From positions 1-64,000 of the forward strand of contig CANPTO010000013.1 of assembly GCA_947577025.1 (NCBI GenBank): a DNA stretch of 64,000 nucleotides, given 5' to 3'. Numbering within the stretch: the stretch's first letter is position 1; every line of letters starts with the position of its first letter. The notes beneath the pieces were generated by a model. The model was not told the origin of the DNA. It was given only the letters and a program-made list of their open reading frames with translations, and did no database searches. The DNA is from an uncultured Clostridiaceae bacterium. Lineage in GTDB: Bacteria; Bacillota; Clostridia; TANB77; CAG-508. The position numbers and the translations under genes are program-made. This document shows, one piece after another, positions 47,660-55,984 of this stretch.

Positions 47660-48262
47660 TTATAATCCTCTTTCATAAATATAGCCTTTTTCACTTGTTA
47701 TATTTCCTAGTATATCTGGCTCTCCATTTGGTATATCTTTTTCGTATATCTTTTTACATCCACATTTTTCATAAAATTTGAAATTACAACTTTCGTCTGT
47801 AAGTATTTCTATATTTTTCATATTATCTTTTTTGGCATATTCGAAGGTTTTGTTAATCATTTTTTGGCCAATTCCTTTTCCTCGATATTTTTTGTCTACT
47901 ATTAGTAAACTTATTTCTCCATCGAAATGATTTTTTAGTTCTGCTGGAGTGTAATCATAGTCTTGACTATATTTTATAATTGCTTTTTTATCTTTTATTG
48001 ATGGGCTGTTTATACATATATTTTTTAGTAATTTGAAAAATTTCTTTCTTAGTATGTATTTTTTAGAATTTCTTTTTGAATATCCGCACATTCCTATAAC
48101 TTTATTTTTTTCTTTTTCTAATACTACTTTTTCTGTTTCTTCAAGTACTTCAAATAGATATATCCATGCACATATTTTTCCTTTTGCTTTTGCTTCTTTT
48201 TTTCCTAAATTCCATTCATTATATAACATGTTAACTATTTGTTTCATTTCTGATGGTTTCAT
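47660..48262 (-). CDS. GNAT-family N-acetyltransferase
   Basis: About 200 residues. The acetyl-CoA binding segment SLLIVDKKYRGKGIGQKMIN is near 125, followed by IEILTDESCNFKFYEKCGCK. A preceding strand and the EETEKVVLEKEKNKVIGMCG stretch complete the fold. The acceptor is unknown. The ATG at 48262 is used because the earlier ATG lies in its ribosome site (GGAGGAAAAA). Confidence 0.85.
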   Translation of the reverse strand: MKPSEMKQIVNMLYNEWNLGKKEAKAKGKICAWIYLFEVLEETEKVVLEKEKNKVIGMCGYSKRNSKKYILRKKFFKLLKNICINSPSIKDKKAIIKYSQDYDYTPAELKNHFDGEISLLIVDKKYRGKGIGQKMINKTFEYAKKDNMKNIEILTDESCNFKFYEKCGCKKIYEKDIPNGEPDILGNITSEKGYIYERGL

Positions 48263-48274
48263 TTTTTCCTCCAT

Positions 48275-48658
48275 TTATTTTGTTATTTCTTTTATGGCAT
48301 AGTCTATATCTCCAACTATTCTTTTGATACTTGGAATTTGATAGAAATTTACTGTGTTTTCTATGTCGAATTCTTCTTTTTGGTTAGAATATAGATATAT
48401 TTTTTTGTTTAATGCTATTGCCATTCCTAGTTCTATATGTGTTCCTCTCCCTGCTGGTAGTATTATTATAACGGCGTCTGCTTGCTCTATTCCTTTTTGT
48501 TCTAGTTCAGAATAGTTTATTAGGTCTTCTAGTGTTTCATATTCGCTTATATATTTTGTCCAATTGAATGTGTGTTCCCAGCCGTGGCTTTGTATTTTTT
48601 TTGAGAATTCGTTTACTAATTCTGCATTTTTGAATCCTGAGCCTATGTAAAATTTCAT
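48275..48658 (-). CDS. Nucleoside 2-deoxyribosyltransferase-like protein
   Basis: 127 residues with KFYIGSGFKNAELVNEFSKK, a central aspartate in IEQADAVIIILPAGRGTHIE and LGMAIALNKKIYLYS, the pattern of the NDT/DUF4406-type Rossmannoid fold. It may act on nucleosides or be a sensor. First of a four-gene run ahead of sufS. Confidence 0.72.
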   Translation of the reverse strand: MKFYIGSGFKNAELVNEFSKKIQSHGWEHTFNWTKYISEYETLEDLINYSELEQKGIEQADAVIIILPAGRGTHIELGMAIALNKKIYLYSNQKEEFDIENTVNFYQIPSIKRIVGDIDYAIKEITK

Positions 48659-48742
48659 GTCTTTTTCTCCTTTTTTCTTTTATTTGTGATTTCTTTTTTT
48701 GATATTATTTATGTTTTGCACTTGTTTTTATTTTCTATCTTG

Positions 48743-49049
48743 TTTCTGCATTGGGGACAGTTTCTAATCTAGCCAGATTATTTTTGTTCGTTACTTAAAG
48801 TGCTTCTCTATCTTGTTTCCGCATTGGGGACAGTCCCTCTTGGGACATCTTCGATTACCCAAGGGGGTGCTTTTTGTTTTTTACTTCTTGTTTTTCTCTA
48901 CTCTTTATTCTTTCTTTGCTTGGCTCCCGATTGGGTACATTTGTTGTTTTTTCTACATTATTTTTGTTTTTCATTATTTCTTTATTTTGTATCTTGTTTT
49001 TGTTACCCAATCTAGTCTTTCTGCACCCATTCAGGGACAGTCCCCAATG
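48743..49049 (-). repeat. Modular post-stop repeat behind sufD
   Basis: Directly after the sufD TAG the minus strand reads CATTGGGGACTGTCCCTGAA and the GGGTGC module, then purine-rich AACAAGA-containing modules and GGAACTGTCCCCAATGC-like units. The modules AATAATCTGGCTAGATTAG and CACCCCCTTGGGTAATCGAA recur in the copies behind sufB, sufC and uvrA. Confidence 0.85.
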
Positions 49050-50099
49050 CTAGTCTAGTCTTTGTTCTATTTCTTTTATTATTTGGCATTTTAGGTCTTC
49101 GTTTGGTATTGTTTCTATTGTTTTGTTGAATTTGGCTCTTATTATTAGCTTGTTTGCTTCTTTTTGTGTTAGACCTCTACTCATTATATAGAATAACTCT
49201 TTTTTGCCTATTTTTCCGTGTGCTTGTACTGTGGTTTCCTTGTACGTCTTCTTCTGAACATAGTAGCATTGGTAGGGCTTTTGATTTTGCTGTGCTTGAT
49301 AATAGTGTACATGCTTCTGCTTCGTTTCCGTATTGCTTTTTTTGAACCTTTCTTAAAGTCTATGGTTCCTTTGAAGTTCTTTTTAGCTTTGTCTGTTAGG
49401 GCCCCTTGTACTTCTATGTTTACTTTTGTTTTTTCGCCTTGTAGATGTGTTATGTAGTTTAAGTCAAATTGTTGTTCTTCTTTTCCTAGGTATATTGTGT
49501 TTATATTATTTTCTGAGAAATTTCCTTTTAAGTTTGAATAATAGTTTGTTATACTATTATTCCCTCCAAAGTCTATTATCCAATATGTTACTTTTGCATT
49601 TTCTTCTAGTGTATTTTGAATTGCTAGGAAGTTGTTTGAGTTTATATCTATTAAGTTTACTAGTATTATATTCAGGTTAGAGTTTGGTTTTGCTATTACG
49701 TTTATTATTCCGTTGTGGTAGGCTTTTATATCTTCCACTGATTCATATTTTATTGTTATTGTCCCTCCGTGAGTTTTCTTTGGATACTATTTCAATGTTT
49801 TCTACTAACCTAGTGTTTTGTTTATCAAATTTGAAGTCTATTTGTGCATTTTCATTATTTTGTACATGTATTTTTATTTTTTGATTTGAGTTTTGTTTTA
49901 CTTGGTTTTCTAATGTTTTTGATAAGCCATATATTAAATTATTTGTATTTATATTGTTTGTATATTCTACACCTGTTATTGAAACATTTTTAAATTGACT
50001 TATGCTTTTTGGTAGTTCTATGTTTTCTAATTCTATATTATTTATATTGTAATTTCTTGCAGTTCTTATTGGTGTTTCGTTTAATTTTAGGTTTGGCAT
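49050..50099 (-). CDS. sufD: Fe-S assembly protein SufD, three +1 shifts
   Basis: SufD partners SufB in the SufBCD scaffold. The coding information lies in four segments joined at three CGGA sites. Segment 1 ends ...NIEIVSKENS; then G, GTITIKYESVEDIKAYHNG to GSKKAI; then G, NEAEACTLLSSTAKSKALPM to GNHSTST; then G, KIGKKELFYIMSRGLTQKEA and on to the TAG at 49050. The combined 348 residues show the SufB/D C-terminal motifs (H-x-A/S-x-x-G region and MSRGL). Removing exactly three C residues restores one continuous frame, since 1050 minus 3 bases is divisible by three. No single segment could make a SufD. Confidence 0.93.
49215..49218 (-). other. CGGA +1 frameshift site (sufD, third)
   Basis: Context is AGC ACA C GGA AAA ATA GGC. 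The shifted frame gives the GKIG segment just before the MSRGL motif. Confidence 0.92.
49327..49330 (-). other. CGGA +1 frameshift site (sufD, second)
   Basis: Context is GCA ATA C GGA AAC GAA GCA. The restored GNEAEA stretch is typical of SufD. Confidence 0.92.
49766..49769 (-). other. CGGA +1 frameshift site (sufD, first)
   Basis: Context is AAC TCA C GGA GGG ACA. The zero frame stops seven codons later. Confidence 0.92.
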
Positions 50100-50119
50100 G
50101 TTGGTTTTCCTTTCTATAT

Positions 50120-50148
50120 TTGCATATTTATGTAAAATGTGTTATGAT
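50120..50148 (+). promoter_or_regulatory. Sigma-A promoter of the small gene at 50197
   Basis: TTGCAT (50120-50125), a 17-base spacer, and TATGAT (50143-50148). It lies in the 97-base divergent region with sufD. Confidence 0.7.
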
Positions 50149-50196
50149 AGTAATGTAACAAGTTAATAACTTTATTTTGAAAGAGAGGTTTGCTTT

Positions 50197-50373
50197 ATGA
50201 AAAAAGGTACTGTTATTGCTGTATTGTTCTTTGCTCTTTTTCTTGTGGGGCTTGGACTACTCATTACTAGTTCACTTGAAAATGGTGCACTGGTTATTGC
50301 AGGTGTAATCTGTATCTGTACAGCATTTTTAATCGTCAGTATTGCTACTGTATTTCTTAAAGATGGTGAATAA
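50197..50373 (+). CDS. Small two-helix membrane protein inside the suf locus
   Basis: 58 residues with two hydrophobic helices (VIAVLFFALFLVGLGLLI and LVIAGVICICTAFLIVSIAT). The leader TTAATAACTTT...TTGAAAGAGAGGT before the ATG is shared with the small gene at 52350. It has its own promoter and a terminator at 50396-50430. It is transcribed away from sufD. No family is recognised. Confidence 0.65.
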   Translation: MKKGTVIAVLFFALFLVGLGLLITSSLENGALVIAGVICICTAFLIVSIATVFLKDGE

Positions 50374-50395
50374 GGATATATCTTAAAATCTCTTG

Positions 50396-50430
50396 CTACT
50401 GCCTTAAATTTTGGGCAGTAGTTTTTCTTT
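50396..50430 (+). terminator. Terminator of the small gene
   Basis: CTACTGCC pairs with GGCAGTAG over a ten-base loop and TTTTTCTTTTTT follows. Confidence 0.85.
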
Positions 50431-50481
50431 TTTATTTTCTGTGTTATTTCCACTATTTAGTCTGCACTTATAAGTTGTTCT

Positions 50482-50855
50482 TCTTGGGTTCCAATATTTG
50501 GACAGTTCCCTAATCTAGCCAGATTATTTTTGTTTGTTGCTTAAAGTGCTTCTATATCTTGTTTCCGCGTTGAGGACAGTCCCTCTTGGGACATCTTCGA
50601 TTACCCAAGGGGGTGCTTTTGGTTTTTTACTTCTTGTTTTTCTCTACCCTTGTAAGTTATTTTTCTTGACTTCCGCATTGGGGACAGTTCCTAATCTATC
50701 CAGATTATTTTTGTCTTTTACTTGAAGTTCTTCTCTATCTTGTTTCCGATTACGAACCGTCCCCAAAGCTACTCTCTCGTGTTTTTTTGCACCCATTCAG
50801 GGACAGTCCCCAATGCTAGTGACACCCCAGTGCTAGCAACATCCCTATGCTACTG
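50482..50855 (-). repeat. Modular post-stop repeat behind sufB
   Basis: It starts within a few bases of the sufB TAG and holds all modules seen elsewhere, including CATTGGGGACTGTCCCTGAA, TTTGGGGACGGTTCGTAATC, two AACTGTCC-type units and the CACCCCCTTGGGTAATCGAA module. At about 370 bases it is the longest copy. Confidence 0.85.
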
Positions 50856-52256
50856 CTAGCCTATTGAGCCTTCTAGTTCTAGGTTTATTAGGTTGTTCAT
50901 TTCTACGGCGTATTCTATTGGAAGTTCTTTTGAGATTGGGTAGGCGAAACCTCGTACTATCATGGCTTTGGCGTCTTCTTCTGATAAGCCTCTACTCATT
51001 AGGTAGAATATTGTTTTGTCACTTATTTTTCCTATTTTTGCTTCGTGTGAAAATTCTACGTCGTCTGCTTTTATGGCACTGGTTGGTATTGTGTCTGATA
51101 TTGATTTATCGTCTAGCATTAGTGATTCACATGAGACTGATGATTTTGAGCCTTTGGCGTTTTCGTTTATTCGTACTAGTGAACGGTAGGTACATTTTCC
51201 TCCGTTTTTTGATATTGATTTTGCGTTTACTACACTTGATGTGTTTGGCGCATTGTGTACTACTTTGAAGCCATTGTCTAGGTTTTGCCCTGCTCCTGCA
51301 AATGATATTCCTGTGAATTCTGTTTTTGCTCCTTCTCCGTTTAATATACTCATTGGATATAGCATTGATATTTTTGAGCCGAATGAGCCTGATACCCAGT
51401 CTATTTGTGCATTTTTTCCGCATATCGCCTTTTTTGTGTTTAGATTTAACATGTTTTTTGACCAGTTTTCTATTGTTGAGTATCTTAAATATGCGTTGTC
51501 TTTTACATATAGTTCTACACATCCTGCGTGTAAGTTTACTTTGTTATATTTTGGTGCACTACAACCTTCTATAAAGTGAAGGCTTGCGTTGTTCTCTACT
51601 ATTATTAGTGTGTGTTCAAATTGACCTGATTCTGGTGAGTTTAGTCTGAAGTATGATTGAAGTGGTATATCTACGTGTACATTTTTTGGTACATATACAA
51701 ATGAACCTCCTGACCATACTGCTCCATGTAATGCTACAAATTTATGATCATGTACTGGTACACATTTCATGAAGTGTGCTTTTACTATCTCTGGGTATTC
51801 TCTTACTGCTGTTTCCATGTCTGTGTATATTACTCCTTGTTTTATTAGTTCTTCTTTCATACTGTGGTATACTACTTCTGAATCATATTGTGCACCTACT
51901 CCTGCTAGTGATGTTTTTTCTGCTTCTGGAATTCCTAGTTTATCAAAGGTGTTTTTTATGTCTTCTGGTACATCTTCCCAAGAATTATTTAGCTTTGATT
52001 GTGGTTTTACATAGGTTGATATTTCGTCCATGTTAAGTTCTGATAGGTCTGGTCCCCAAGTTGGTAGTTCTAATTTATTGTAGACTTCTAGTGCTTTTAA
52101 TCTAAACTCTTTCATCCAGTCGGGGTCGTTTTTTTGTTTTGATATTTCTTTTATAATTTCTGGTGTTAAACCTTTTTTTATTTTGTATTCGTATTTGTCT
52201 TTATTTTTTATATCGTAGATATTTCGGTTTATTTCGTCTATGTTTGTTTTTGACAT
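50856..52256 (-). CDS. sufB: Fe-S assembly protein SufB
   Basis: SufB forms the scaffold on which the cluster is built, with SufC and SufD. 466 residues with KKGLTPEIIKEISKQKNDPD near the start, SLAGVGAQYDSEVVYHSMKE, the beta-helix core, the FIEGCSAPKYNKVNLHAGCV cysteine segment, and YLMSRGLSEEDAKAMIVRGF near the end. It is intact: many GGA codons but no CGGN shift site, in contrast to its partners. The start ATG follows AAGGAACC. Confidence 0.97.
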   Translation of the reverse strand: MSKTNIDEINRNIYDIKNKDKYEYKIKKGLTPEIIKEISKQKNDPDWMKEFRLKALEVYNKLELPTWGPDLSELNMDEISTYVKPQSKLNNSWEDVPEDIKNTFDKLGIPEAEKTSLAGVGAQYDSEVVYHSMKEELIKQGVIYTDMETAVREYPEIVKAHFMKCVPVHDHKFVALHGAVWSGGSFVYVPKNVHVDIPLQSYFRLNSPESGQFEHTLIIVENNASLHFIEGCSAPKYNKVNLHAGCVELYVKDNAYLRYSTIENWSKNMLNLNTKKAICGKNAQIDWVSGSFGSKISMLYPMSILNGEGAKTEFTGISFAGAGQNLDNGFKVVHNAPNTSSVVNAKSISKNGGKCTYRSLVRINENAKGSKSSVSCESLMLDDKSISDTIPTSAIKADDVEFSHEAKIGKISDKTIFYLMSRGLSEEDAKAMIVRGFAYPISKELPIEYAVEMNNLINLELEGSIG

Positions 52257-52275
52257 TTTTGGTTCCTTTCTAAAT

Positions 52276-52304
52276 TTGACTTTTAGTGCTAAATTTGGTA
52301 TAAT
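52276..52304 (+). promoter_or_regulatory. Sigma-A promoter of the small gene at 52350
   Basis: TTGACT (52276-52281), 17 bases, TATAAT (52299-52304). The downstream leader matches that of the 50197 gene. Confidence 0.8.
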
Positions 52305-52349
52305 AATATTGATGTTACAAATTAATAACTTTTTGAAAGAGAGGTATCT

Positions 52350-52493
52350 ATGGAAGCTTTGTCACGGATTTTAGAACTTATATTATCACTGTATGTCACT
52401 TCAGCTATTATATCATCTATTATTGGAGTCATTATAATAATTGCAATAATTATACTGATAATTGTTGTTGCTTCTATTATCAATAATTTGTAA
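52350..52493 (+). CDS. Small hydrophobic membrane protein inside the suf locus
   Basis: 47 residues: MEALSRILELILSLYVTSAI followed by a run of I, V and A that makes one or two helices. It shares leader and ribosome site (GAAAGAGAGGT) with the 50197 gene. A terminator stands at 52501-52536. Its sixth codon is CGG in the context TCA CGG A; read in frame it is arginine, while a shift would end the peptide at once. It could be a small regulator or a type I toxin-like peptide, which is inference. Confidence 0.55.
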   Translation: MEALSRILELILSLYVTSAIISSIIGVIIIIAIIILIIVVASIINNL

Positions 52494-52500
52494 ACCTTTC

Positions 52501-52536
52501 GAGTATTAACTCATTTTTTGAGTTAATACTTTTTTA
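52501..52536 (+). terminator. Terminator of the small gene
   Basis: GAGTATTAACTCA pairs with TGAGTTAATACTT over a T loop, followed by TTTTT. Confidence 0.85.
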
Positions 52537-52715
52537 TAGTATAGGAAAAATCAAATTTTACGTTGTAGGGGCACCGTTTGTGGGAATACCTCATTGGCAA
52601 TGACACCACTGTGCCCTTTTGTTCTATTCTTAGGAAAGTCTACGCTTTGAACGGGTTATTTTTAGCTAAAACTTGTTTATTTCAATTATTTTTGTTTTGC
52701 AATTATTTTAATTTT

Positions 52716-53003
52716 CTATCTTGTTTCCGCTGTTTAGGACAGTCCCTCTTGGGACATCTTCGATTACCCAAGGGGGTGCTTTTTGTTTTTTACTTCTTGT
52801 CTTTCTCTACCCTTATAAGTTATTTTTCTTGGCTTCCGCTATTTAGGACAGTTCCTAATCTAGCCAGATTATTTTTGTTCGTTACTTAAATTTCTTATCT
52901 ATCTTGTTTCCGATTACGAACCGTCCCCAAAGCTACCCTCTCTTGTTTTTTCGGCACCCATTCAGGGACAGTCCCCAATGCTAGCGACGCCCCAATTCTA
53001 ATT
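52716..53003 (-). repeat. Modular post-stop repeat behind sufC
   Basis: It begins about 20 bases behind the sufC TAA with CATTGGGGACTGTCCCTGAA, then TTTGGGGACGGTTCGTAATC and the other modules. To its left (52564-52621) lies a family C fragment with TTGTAGGGGC and GTGCCC ends. Confidence 0.85.
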
Positions 53004-53742
53004 TTATTTATACTCACTATATCCGTTTTCTTCTATTTCTTTAGCCAATTCTTGCGAACCTGTTTTTACTATTTTTCCATTTACTAATATGTGAACATAG
53101 TCTACTTTTAGGCTATGTAATATTTTTGTGTTGTGGGTTATTATTAGTATTCCATTTTCGCTATTTTTAAACATTTCTATTCCTTTTGAAACGGTTTTTA
53201 TTGCGTCTACATCTAGGCCTGAGTCTGTTTCATCTAGTATTGCTAGTTTTGGGTTTAGTACTAGCATTTGAAGTATTTCGTTTTTCTTTTTTTCTCCTCC
53301 TGAAAATCCTACATTTAAGCTTCTTTCCATATTTTTTGAGTTCATGTTTAGCTCACTCATATATTTTTTGAGTTCTTCTTTAAATTCGAATATTTTTACT
53401 GGTTTTCCTGTTACTTTGTTTTTGGCATACTTTAGGAAGTTTGTAACTGTTACTCCTGGTATTTCTTCTGGTAGTTGGAATGACATGAATATTCCTTTTC
53501 TTGCTATTTCGTCTGTTTTTAAGTTTGTTATATCTTCTTTTTCAAAATTTATGGTTCCTTTTGTTTTTGTGTATTCTGGATTATTTAGTATTGCATTTGC
53601 TGTTGTGCTTTTTCCGTGAGCCGTTTGGTCCCATTATTACATGAATTTCTCCTTTATTTATTTTTAAATTTATTCCTTTTAAAATTTCCTTATTTTCTGC
53701 ATTTACATATAAATCTTTTATTTCTAATAATGTATTTTCCAT
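53004..53742 (-). CDS. sufC: Fe-S assembly ATPase SufC, +1 shift at CGGA in Walker A
   Basis: SufC is the ABC-type ATPase of the SufBCD complex. The ATG at 53742 opens [20 protein letters not shown], then [10 protein letters not shown]; the frame then meets CGG. With the shift the P-loop GPNGSGKST is completed and [51 protein letters not shown] and [15 protein letters not shown] follow, to 245 residues, the usual length. Without it the ATPase is lost. Confidence 0.96.
53613..53616 (-). other. CGGA +1 frameshift site (sufC Walker A)
   Basis: Context is GGC TCA C GGA AAA AGC. The same Walker A glycine and the same GGC TCA C GGA AAA string occur in the ABC ATPase at 42523. Confidence 0.96.
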
Positions 53743-53933
53743 ATCTTTCCTTCCTTAATTTAGTTTATTATAGTTGATAATTTAGGTTATTTTATTTTTG
53801 AGTATAGTTCATTTGTAGGGATTTTTGTCATCAGTAACTTGCTCTTCGAAGAACATACCATAAATATATTTATTAAGTAATTTTGTTGGAGCATGGGTCG
53901 TCTATGGCGGTCATTCCTATAGGTTATAATTAT

Positions 53934-54380
53934 TCATTTTCTATTTATTCTCCTAGCACAACTCCTACATTTTTCTTTATTAATATCATAATCGCAATCT
54001 AAACTATTTAAATCTAAAACCTTATGCACATATTTAGCAAGTTTATTTACTGTTTCATCTGTTATTGTAGATTTTATATTTTCTGCTTCTTTTTTAGCTT
54101 TCTCTTCTTCTATATTTAGAACATCTTTTAAAAACAAATAAACAATATCATATGCCTCTAATATCTTTTTCGCCAAGTTTTCTCCTTCCTGTGTCATTTC
54201 TATTGTTCCATAAGATTCATAGTTTAGAAGTCCATTATCTTTTAAATTATATATTGCTTTATTTACACTTGCTTTTGTACAGTTCATTTTTTCTGCAATA
54301 TCTGTAACTCGAATATTATTATTTTGCTTTTTTAGTATATACATTGTTTTTAAATACTCTTCTAATGCTTTTGATACCAT
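53934..54380 (-). CDS. DtxR/MntR-family metal-dependent regulator
   Basis: 148 residues: a winged helix (KALEEYLKTMYILKKQNNNI, RVTDIAEKMNCTKASVNKAI) and a dimerisation/metal domain with ENLAKKILEAYDIVYLFLKD. The C-terminus has CDYDINKEKCRSCARR, a cysteine cluster. It probably senses iron or manganese and may control the suf genes just downstream. Confidence 0.85.
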   Translation of the reverse strand: MVSKALEEYLKTMYILKKQNNNIRVTDIAEKMNCTKASVNKAIYNLKDNGLLNYESYGTIEMTQEGENLAKKILEAYDIVYLFLKDVLNIEEEKAKKEAENIKSTITDETVNKLAKYVHKVLDLNSLDCDYDINKEKCRSCARRINRK

Positions 54381-54402
54381 TTTATCTCCTTTTATTCTTC
54401 TT

Positions 54403-54465
54403 GTTAACTTTGGTTAACATTATATAACTTTTATATTTGTTTGTCAAGGTTAACATCGTTTTAAC
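54403..54465. promoter_or_regulatory. GTTAAC operator-like repeats before the DtxR gene
   Basis: GTTAACTTTGGTTAAC (54403-54418) and GGTTAACATCGTTTTAAC (54448-54465) are similar dyads about 30 bases apart in the promoter region of the regulator, which suggests autoregulation. Confidence 0.5.
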
Positions 54466-54489
54466 TTTTGGTATTTTTTCATTTATATA

Positions 54490-54609
54490 AAATAAGGGGC
54501 TGTCAAAAAAGTAGGTTAAAAGGGGCGAGAGAAATTGACACATCTTAAAAAGATAAAGTGTGTCAATTTCCCCTATCCCTTTTGACTTACTTTTTTTGAC
54601 AGCCCCTTA
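54490..54609. repeat. 120-bp near-perfect palindrome (family B)
   Basis: ATAAGGGGCTGTCAAAAAAG at the left end is complementary to the right end. The middle ACACATCTTAAAAAGATAAA matches the family B copy at 31722-31830 in the other orientation. It resembles a MITE with GGGGCTGTCAAAA termini; its transcript could also act as a terminator. Confidence 0.75.
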
Positions 54610-54631
54610 TTTTAACTTAAAGTTAATGGTT

Positions 54632-55490
54632 CTACTTTTCTATTTCATTATTTGAATCATCTTTTAAATTATTATTTTTTGTTAAACTTTCAACTGCGAC
54701 CTCAAAACCATATATTTCATTTTTGTTTTCTTCTTCTATTTCTATTATAAATGTTTCTCCATCTGTGCAAATCACACCTAGTACTTTATTTTCGTCACAT
54801 ATGTATATTAAGTCTTCTCCTTTTTTATGTTTTAAATAAAATGTTTTATTATTATATGTAAATGAAGATTTTCTATTGTTATATGACTCTTGCAATTTTA
54901 TTTCAAATGTAGATGGTGTTCCGTGCATTTTTTTTACATATATCTTTGTATCCATCTTCTTCATATTCATAAGCGTTCTGATCTAAATATATGGTTGTAT
55001 TACATTGTGGTAATTTTTTCATCTTTTCATCTCTATATTCTTGTTTTAGTACTGCAAAAACCGCTTCTGGCGCATCTTCTAAATTATCCCATCCACAAAA
55101 TTTCTGTGGCATATTACTTTCGTTCTTCTCTACTATTTCGCCACTATCTTTGATTTTTATAAAGTGGTGTCCACCTTCTTTTGCTCTATACAGTACTACA
55201 TATTCGTTATCTTTAATTTCTCCAGTTGATAATAATCTAACAAATGGATACAATTCTAATATCCTTAATACTTTTTCTTCAAATGTGTATTCTTTTACAG
55301 GCCAAATGCATGTTGGTATTTCTAATGCATATCCCCCACAATTTTGCAATTGCGATATATAATGAATTAATCCATTTAAGTCTTGCTTATCTAAAAAGTA
55401 CTTTATTGCTTCTTTATATATATCAATTTCTAAATCTATATCAAACCCTAAACTACTTATATACTTTTTAACATCTTCTACATTATTCAT
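54632..55490 (-). CDS. Unknown protein, +1 shift at CGGA
   Basis: The first segment (MNNVEDVKKYISSLGFDIDL ... TTIYLDQNAYEYEEDGYKD ICKKNA) ends at CGG AAC ACC ATC TAC ATT TGA. Skipping the C continues G, TPSTFEIKLQESYNNRKSSF and on to a total of 285 residues. A soluble alpha-beta protein; both segments are rich in D, E and Y and look like one domain architecture, possibly an immunity-type protein. No family is recognised, so the join rests on the shared pattern. Confidence 0.6.
54920..54923 (-). other. CGGA +1 frameshift site (unknown gene at 54.6 kb)
   Basis: Context is AAT GCA C GGA ACA CCA. The zero frame ends five codons after CGG. Confidence 0.65.
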
Positions 55491-55673
55491 AAATATTTCC
55501 CTTCTTTCTTAGTATATTAAAAGGTTAAAGTTTTCTACTTTTTCATAATATTTTAATGATTTATGTACATATACTTACAATATTATTATATCAGCCTATT
55601 CACTTTATGTCAATTTTCAACATTTTCTACCTAAGTTGATTTCATAAAATTGCAAAATTTATTTCAAAAAAGG

Positions 55674-55702
55674 TTGACATATATAAAAAATTATGCTATA
55701 AA
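55674..55702 (+). promoter_or_regulatory. Sigma-A promoter of the tRNA-like RNA unit
   Basis: TTGACA (55674-55679), exactly 17 bases, TATAAA (55697-55702). The first tRNA-like fold starts 20 bases behind. Confidence 0.85.
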
Positions 55703-55721
55703 TATTTTACATTTATTTTTA

Positions 55722-55794
55722 AGTCCAGTAGCTTAATGGTTAAAGCTCTCGGGGGTCAACTGAATAGTTGTGAGTTCGAATCCCGTCTGGGCTG
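55722..55794 (+). tRNA. tRNA-like gene with abnormal anticodon arm
   Basis: 73 bases in exact tRNA geometry: acceptor AGTCCAG/CTGGGCT, TA at 8-9, D arm GCTT/AAGC, T loop TTCGAAT and G73. The anticodon arm CTCGG-GGGTCAA-CTGAA has a C-A mismatch and G at position 33 in place of the near-universal U; by position the anticodon would be GTC (Asp). The T stem also has an A-C mismatch. No CCA is encoded. It may be a degenerate or specialised tRNA. Confidence 0.55.
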
Positions 55795-55820
55795 TTACAA
55801 CGTAAATTTACGTTTATTTT

Positions 55821-55895
55821 AGGGCAGTGGTGTAAGTTGGAAGCACGCTACACCTACAAGTGTAGAAACGGTAAGTTCGATTCTTCCTTGCCCTA
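55821..55895 (+). tRNA. tRNA-like gene with 8-base anticodon loop
   Basis: 75 bases: acceptor AGGGCAG/TTGCCCT, D arm GTGT/GCAC, T loop TTCGATT with one mismatch in its stem, A73. The anticodon stem CTACA/TGTAG is perfect and encloses CCTACAAG, eight bases (or six if the C-G pair closes). By position TAC (Val) is likely, with U33 missing. Expanded loops are known from frameshift-suppressor tRNAs, but the loop is not complementary to CGGN. Confidence 0.5.
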
Positions 55896-55984
55896 CTAAG
55901 GTGATAAGTCCTTTTGAGGATAAAGCCCAGGATTGGTACAGTTACATTGCTCTTTTGAGGGTCGTATACCTAGGCTAATCTGAG
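55896..55984 (+). ncRNA. Third, unrecognised part of the RNA unit
   Basis: About 90 bases with two similar small hairpins (TCCTTTTGAGGA and CTCTTTTGAG) and an AGCC/GGCT pairing across them. It does not fold as a tRNA. The unit ends at the terminator that follows. Confidence 0.35.

Noticed and set aside
50172..50453. 93-codon minus-strand frame
   Set aside because: It is the shadow of the small plus-strand gene, which has its own promoter, ribosome site and terminator.
48743..53003. CRISPR array in the suf repeats
   Set aside because: The modules vary in order and spacing, there are no equal-length unique spacers and no cas genes.
55722..55895. The two tRNA-like genes as the CGGN decoder
   Set aside because: Neither anticodon loop contains a CCG or UCCG sequence, and the identity elements do not look like tRNA-Gly. 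They are reported as odd, not as the decoder.
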